This document shows positions 7,392 to 8,518 of a stretch of DNA of 8,518 nucleotides, piece after piece. This DNA comes from DASVWZ01 sp036392935 (GTDB lineage: Bacteria; Acidobacteriota; Terriglobia; Terriglobales; Acidobacteriaceae). The notes under the pieces are model-generated. The model was not told the origin of the DNA. It saw nothing but the letters and a program-made list of their open reading frames with translations, and did no database searches. The stretch's first letter is position 1, and each line of letters starts with the position of its first letter. Location: assembly GCA_036392935.1 (NCBI GenBank), contig DASVWZ010000273.1, positions 1 to 8,518 on the forward strand, written 5' to 3'. Position numbers and translations under genes: made by a program.

Positions 7392-7922
7392 TCACTCGCT
7401 GCACGCAGCAACCGTGTCAGCACTGGCAAGTCTATATTCCATCGCGTCAAGACTAGCCAACTGGAAATTCCGATCCTGGAAAACGGTTCGAAAGTCGAAT
7501 GAAGCGGTCGGCCCAAGGTAGATCCCGACGATGCCCTTGGAGTAGGCGTAGTGGAACATATACTTCGGAGCAGCGTCGAAAACCATCCAAATGTTGTCGT
7601 GCAGTGCTGACCTGATTCTTGGGCGGTACCTCAGGCGCTTATAATCCCCGGAGGCCGCATCGTTGCACTTTCGAAAATACGCGAACGCGAATCCATGGTG
7701 ATCGGTTAGACATACTTGGAATTCGTCGCCGCAATCTTGGAGGCCGGCACTTCGTGAGCGTGGCGTATCGAAGGTCCCGACCCGCGTATCTAGTTTGATC
7801 ACGCCTCCGTCCGCTGCCGAAAACTCACTTTGTATCCCGGCCTGGTCCGACGGTACAGGCTGCGGAGTTGCCGCCGAGAGCAGCGTCGTGAGCAAAACGA
7901 GCATTTGTATACCGTGCCTCAT
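7392..7922 (-). CDS. Secreted or periplasmic protein of unknown family
   Basis: This 176-residue product begins with a signal peptide (MRHGIQMLVLLTTLLSAA, cleavage near residue 18-20). The mature chain carries four cysteines (64, 71, 86, 174; CGDEFQVC and KCNDAASGDY), compatible with two disulfides in an oxidising compartment. A central acidic/aromatic part follows (HDNIWMVFDAAPKYMFHYAY, then IVGIYLGPTASFDFRTVFQD). I do not recognise the family. The start is well supported: GGGAGG lies six bases before the ATG, and ATGA overlaps the stop of the upstream frame by four bases, so the two were evolved as a coupled pair. The partner carries an HELAH motif and the pair is enclosed by inverted repeats. 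This layout resembles a toxin C-terminus followed by a periplasmic immunity protein, but that is inference from arrangement only. It could equally be an unrelated small envelope protein. Confidence 0.75.
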   Translation of the reverse strand: MRHGIQMLVLLTTLLSAATPQPVPSDQAGIQSEFSAADGGVIKLDTRVGTFDTPRSRSAGLQDCGDEFQVCLTDHHGFAFAYFRKCNDAASGDYKRLRYRPRIRSALHDNIWMVFDAAPKYMFHYAYSKGIVGIYLGPTASFDFRTVFQDRNFQLASLDAMEYRLASADTVAACSE

Positions 7923-8266
7923 TGGCAGCCTCCCAGTATAGAGCAGTCGTATGGAGCGCCCACAGCTTGTGACATTCCTTTGCCCGCGGAGCTCGTGCCC
8001 TGCTCACGCGGCCACGAAAGGTACTCCGTCACTGGATATTGGCGAGTCAATTCTTCACCAAAGTGGGTTTCATGAGCTAGTTCATGAAATGTCAAGCTAT
8101 TCAGGCCGACCTCCGCGGCTTCGTTGAAATCAGACGCGGCCTTTACGTATACCGAGACCGCTTGGGGGCTGAGCTCGCTGTGGCCCGGGCTTTCAACTGG
8201 TTTTTCCTTCCCGTAACAGAACCGTGGGTGCCCCGTCCTCGCGCTTTTTGCGAGGGCGGGAACCAT
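7919..8266 (-). CDS. HExxH-containing C-terminal fragment, probably 5'-truncated by a repeat
   Basis: This frame encodes 115 residues. Residues about 2-14 are translated from the repeat core at 8224-8263, so the given ATG is not a credible native start. The in-frame stop upstream is at 8285-8287, and no other start with a ribosome binding site is visible. The rest looks like real protein: NEAAEVGLNSLTFHELAHET is a helix with an HExxH zinc-binding motif at 61-65, followed by THFGEELTRQYPVTEYLSWP, a Gly/Ser-rich turn and a terminal pair of cysteines (APYDCSILGGCQ, 108 and 114). HExxH in a helix marks many metallopeptidases; no third ligand can be named with confidence. The stop overlaps the ATG of the secreted-protein gene (ATGA). 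The best reading is the C-terminal tail of a once larger exported protein, possibly a polymorphic-toxin (Rhs-like) tip, whose 5' part was lost by repeat insertion or recombination. A short intact gene of unknown type is the alternative. Confidence 0.6.
   Translation of the reverse strand: MVPALAKSARTGHPRFCYGKEKPVESPGHSELSPQAVSVYVKAASDFNEAAEVGLNSLTFHELAHETHFGEELTRQYPVTEYLSWPREQGTSSAGKGMSQAVGAPYDCSILGGCQ
7929..7934 (-). promoter_or_regulatory. Strong ribosome binding site for the secreted-protein gene
   Basis: GGGAGG on the minus strand, six bases before the ATG at 7922 and inside the last codons of the upstream frame. It is among the best ribosome binding sites in the window and argues that the downstream gene is, or recently was, expressed. 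Confidence 0.7.
8224..8263 (+). repeat. Third copy of the hairpin repeat core
   Basis: These 40 bases match the 41-bp core of the two long arms (GTGGGTGCCCCG, T-run loop, GGGCGGGAAC) with a few changes, in the same orientation as the right arm 170 bases away. The stem keeps 11 pairs with one T-G wobble. One pair is T-A in the arms and C-G here, so both sides changed together. Outside the core only scattered similarity to the arms remains. Confidence 0.8.
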
Positions 8267-8350
8267 GCACCCGATACCATGGGTTTATTATGTCCACCGG
8301 ACTGCGTCGCATCTACGGCACGCATCATCTGCACTTTATCACTAATTCGT

Positions 8351-8506
8351 GGACGGGTGGCCCGGCCTTATAGTTGCTGGCTTTACTATTACTGTGGGTG
8401 CCCCGCTCCTTGCGTTTTTTGCAAGGGCGGGAACAACGAACCCATGCAGGCCGGCTTTCGCGCTACGACTGAGGCCACGTGATCGCGAAAGGAAATCTCC
8501 GGCCAG
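8351..8506 (+). repeat. Right arm of the ~155-bp inverted repeat
   Basis: This is the mirror of 6950-7103: inner block 8351-8369 (exact), diverged middle, then outer block 8390-8506 with the core at 8394-8434 identical to the left arm. A plus-strand frame reading through it (8084-8482) has no coding features and is treated as repeat-derived. The sequence after 8506 shows no further match to the flank of the left arm, so the repeat boundary is probably real on this side. Confidence 0.9.
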
Positions 8507-8518
8507 CCTATATTGACC

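Noticed and set aside
8084..8482. Plus-strand 132-codon frame across the right arm and third core copy
   Set aside because: It is antisense to the HELAH frame and then reads through two repeat cores; the peptide is Cys/Arg/Pro-rich noise.
6950..8506. Insertion sequence or CRISPR array
   Set aside because: There is no transposase, the frames inside are a peptidase-like fragment and a secreted protein, and the three core copies are neither evenly spaced nor short direct repeats with uniform spacers.

Overview
The window most likely comes from an Acidobacteriota (Terriglobia-type) chromosome. The inference rests on three things: an Oar-like TonB-dependent receptor with an N-terminal carboxypeptidase-regulatory domain and Gly-rich tail, a BlaI/M56 regulator pair beside it, and a small outer-membrane barrel ending in a GYSFGK tail. 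Base composition is moderately GC-rich. No taxonomic marker gene is present, so this is family-level inference only.

Left part (1-5636), all on the minus strand. In transcription order: a BlaI/MecI-type repressor (5636-5199); an M56 (BlaR1-like) membrane metallopeptidase (5199-4255) whose ATG overlaps the repressor stop by one base; a 152-bp gap; an exported DUF5666 protein (4102-2870); and a large TonB-dependent receptor starting at a GTG that overlaps the DUF5666 stop by one base and running off the left edge (956 codons present). The repressor and peptidase form a classical sense-and-release pair. The DUF5666 protein and the receptor are translationally coupled and probably act together at the cell envelope. 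Control of the second pair by the first is suggested only by position.

Middle (5637-6525). A divergent plus-strand gene encodes a 195-aa outer-membrane beta-barrel protein. It has a TTG start and a good ribosome binding site and is closed by a clear intrinsic terminator.

Right part (6526-8518). This is accessory DNA. Two nearly identical repeat arms of about 155 bp, in inverted orientation (6950-7103 and 8351-8506), enclose about 1.25 kb. Inside are two overlapping minus-strand frames. One is a short, apparently 5'-truncated frame with an HELAH zinc-peptidase-like motif. The other is a 176-aa secreted, cysteine-containing protein with a strong ribosome binding site. A third copy of the repeat core (8224-8263) lies exactly at the 5' end of the truncated frame. 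The core folds into a hairpin, and a compensatory base-pair change between copies supports selection on its structure. No transposase, integrase, tRNA, rRNA or CRISPR array was seen.
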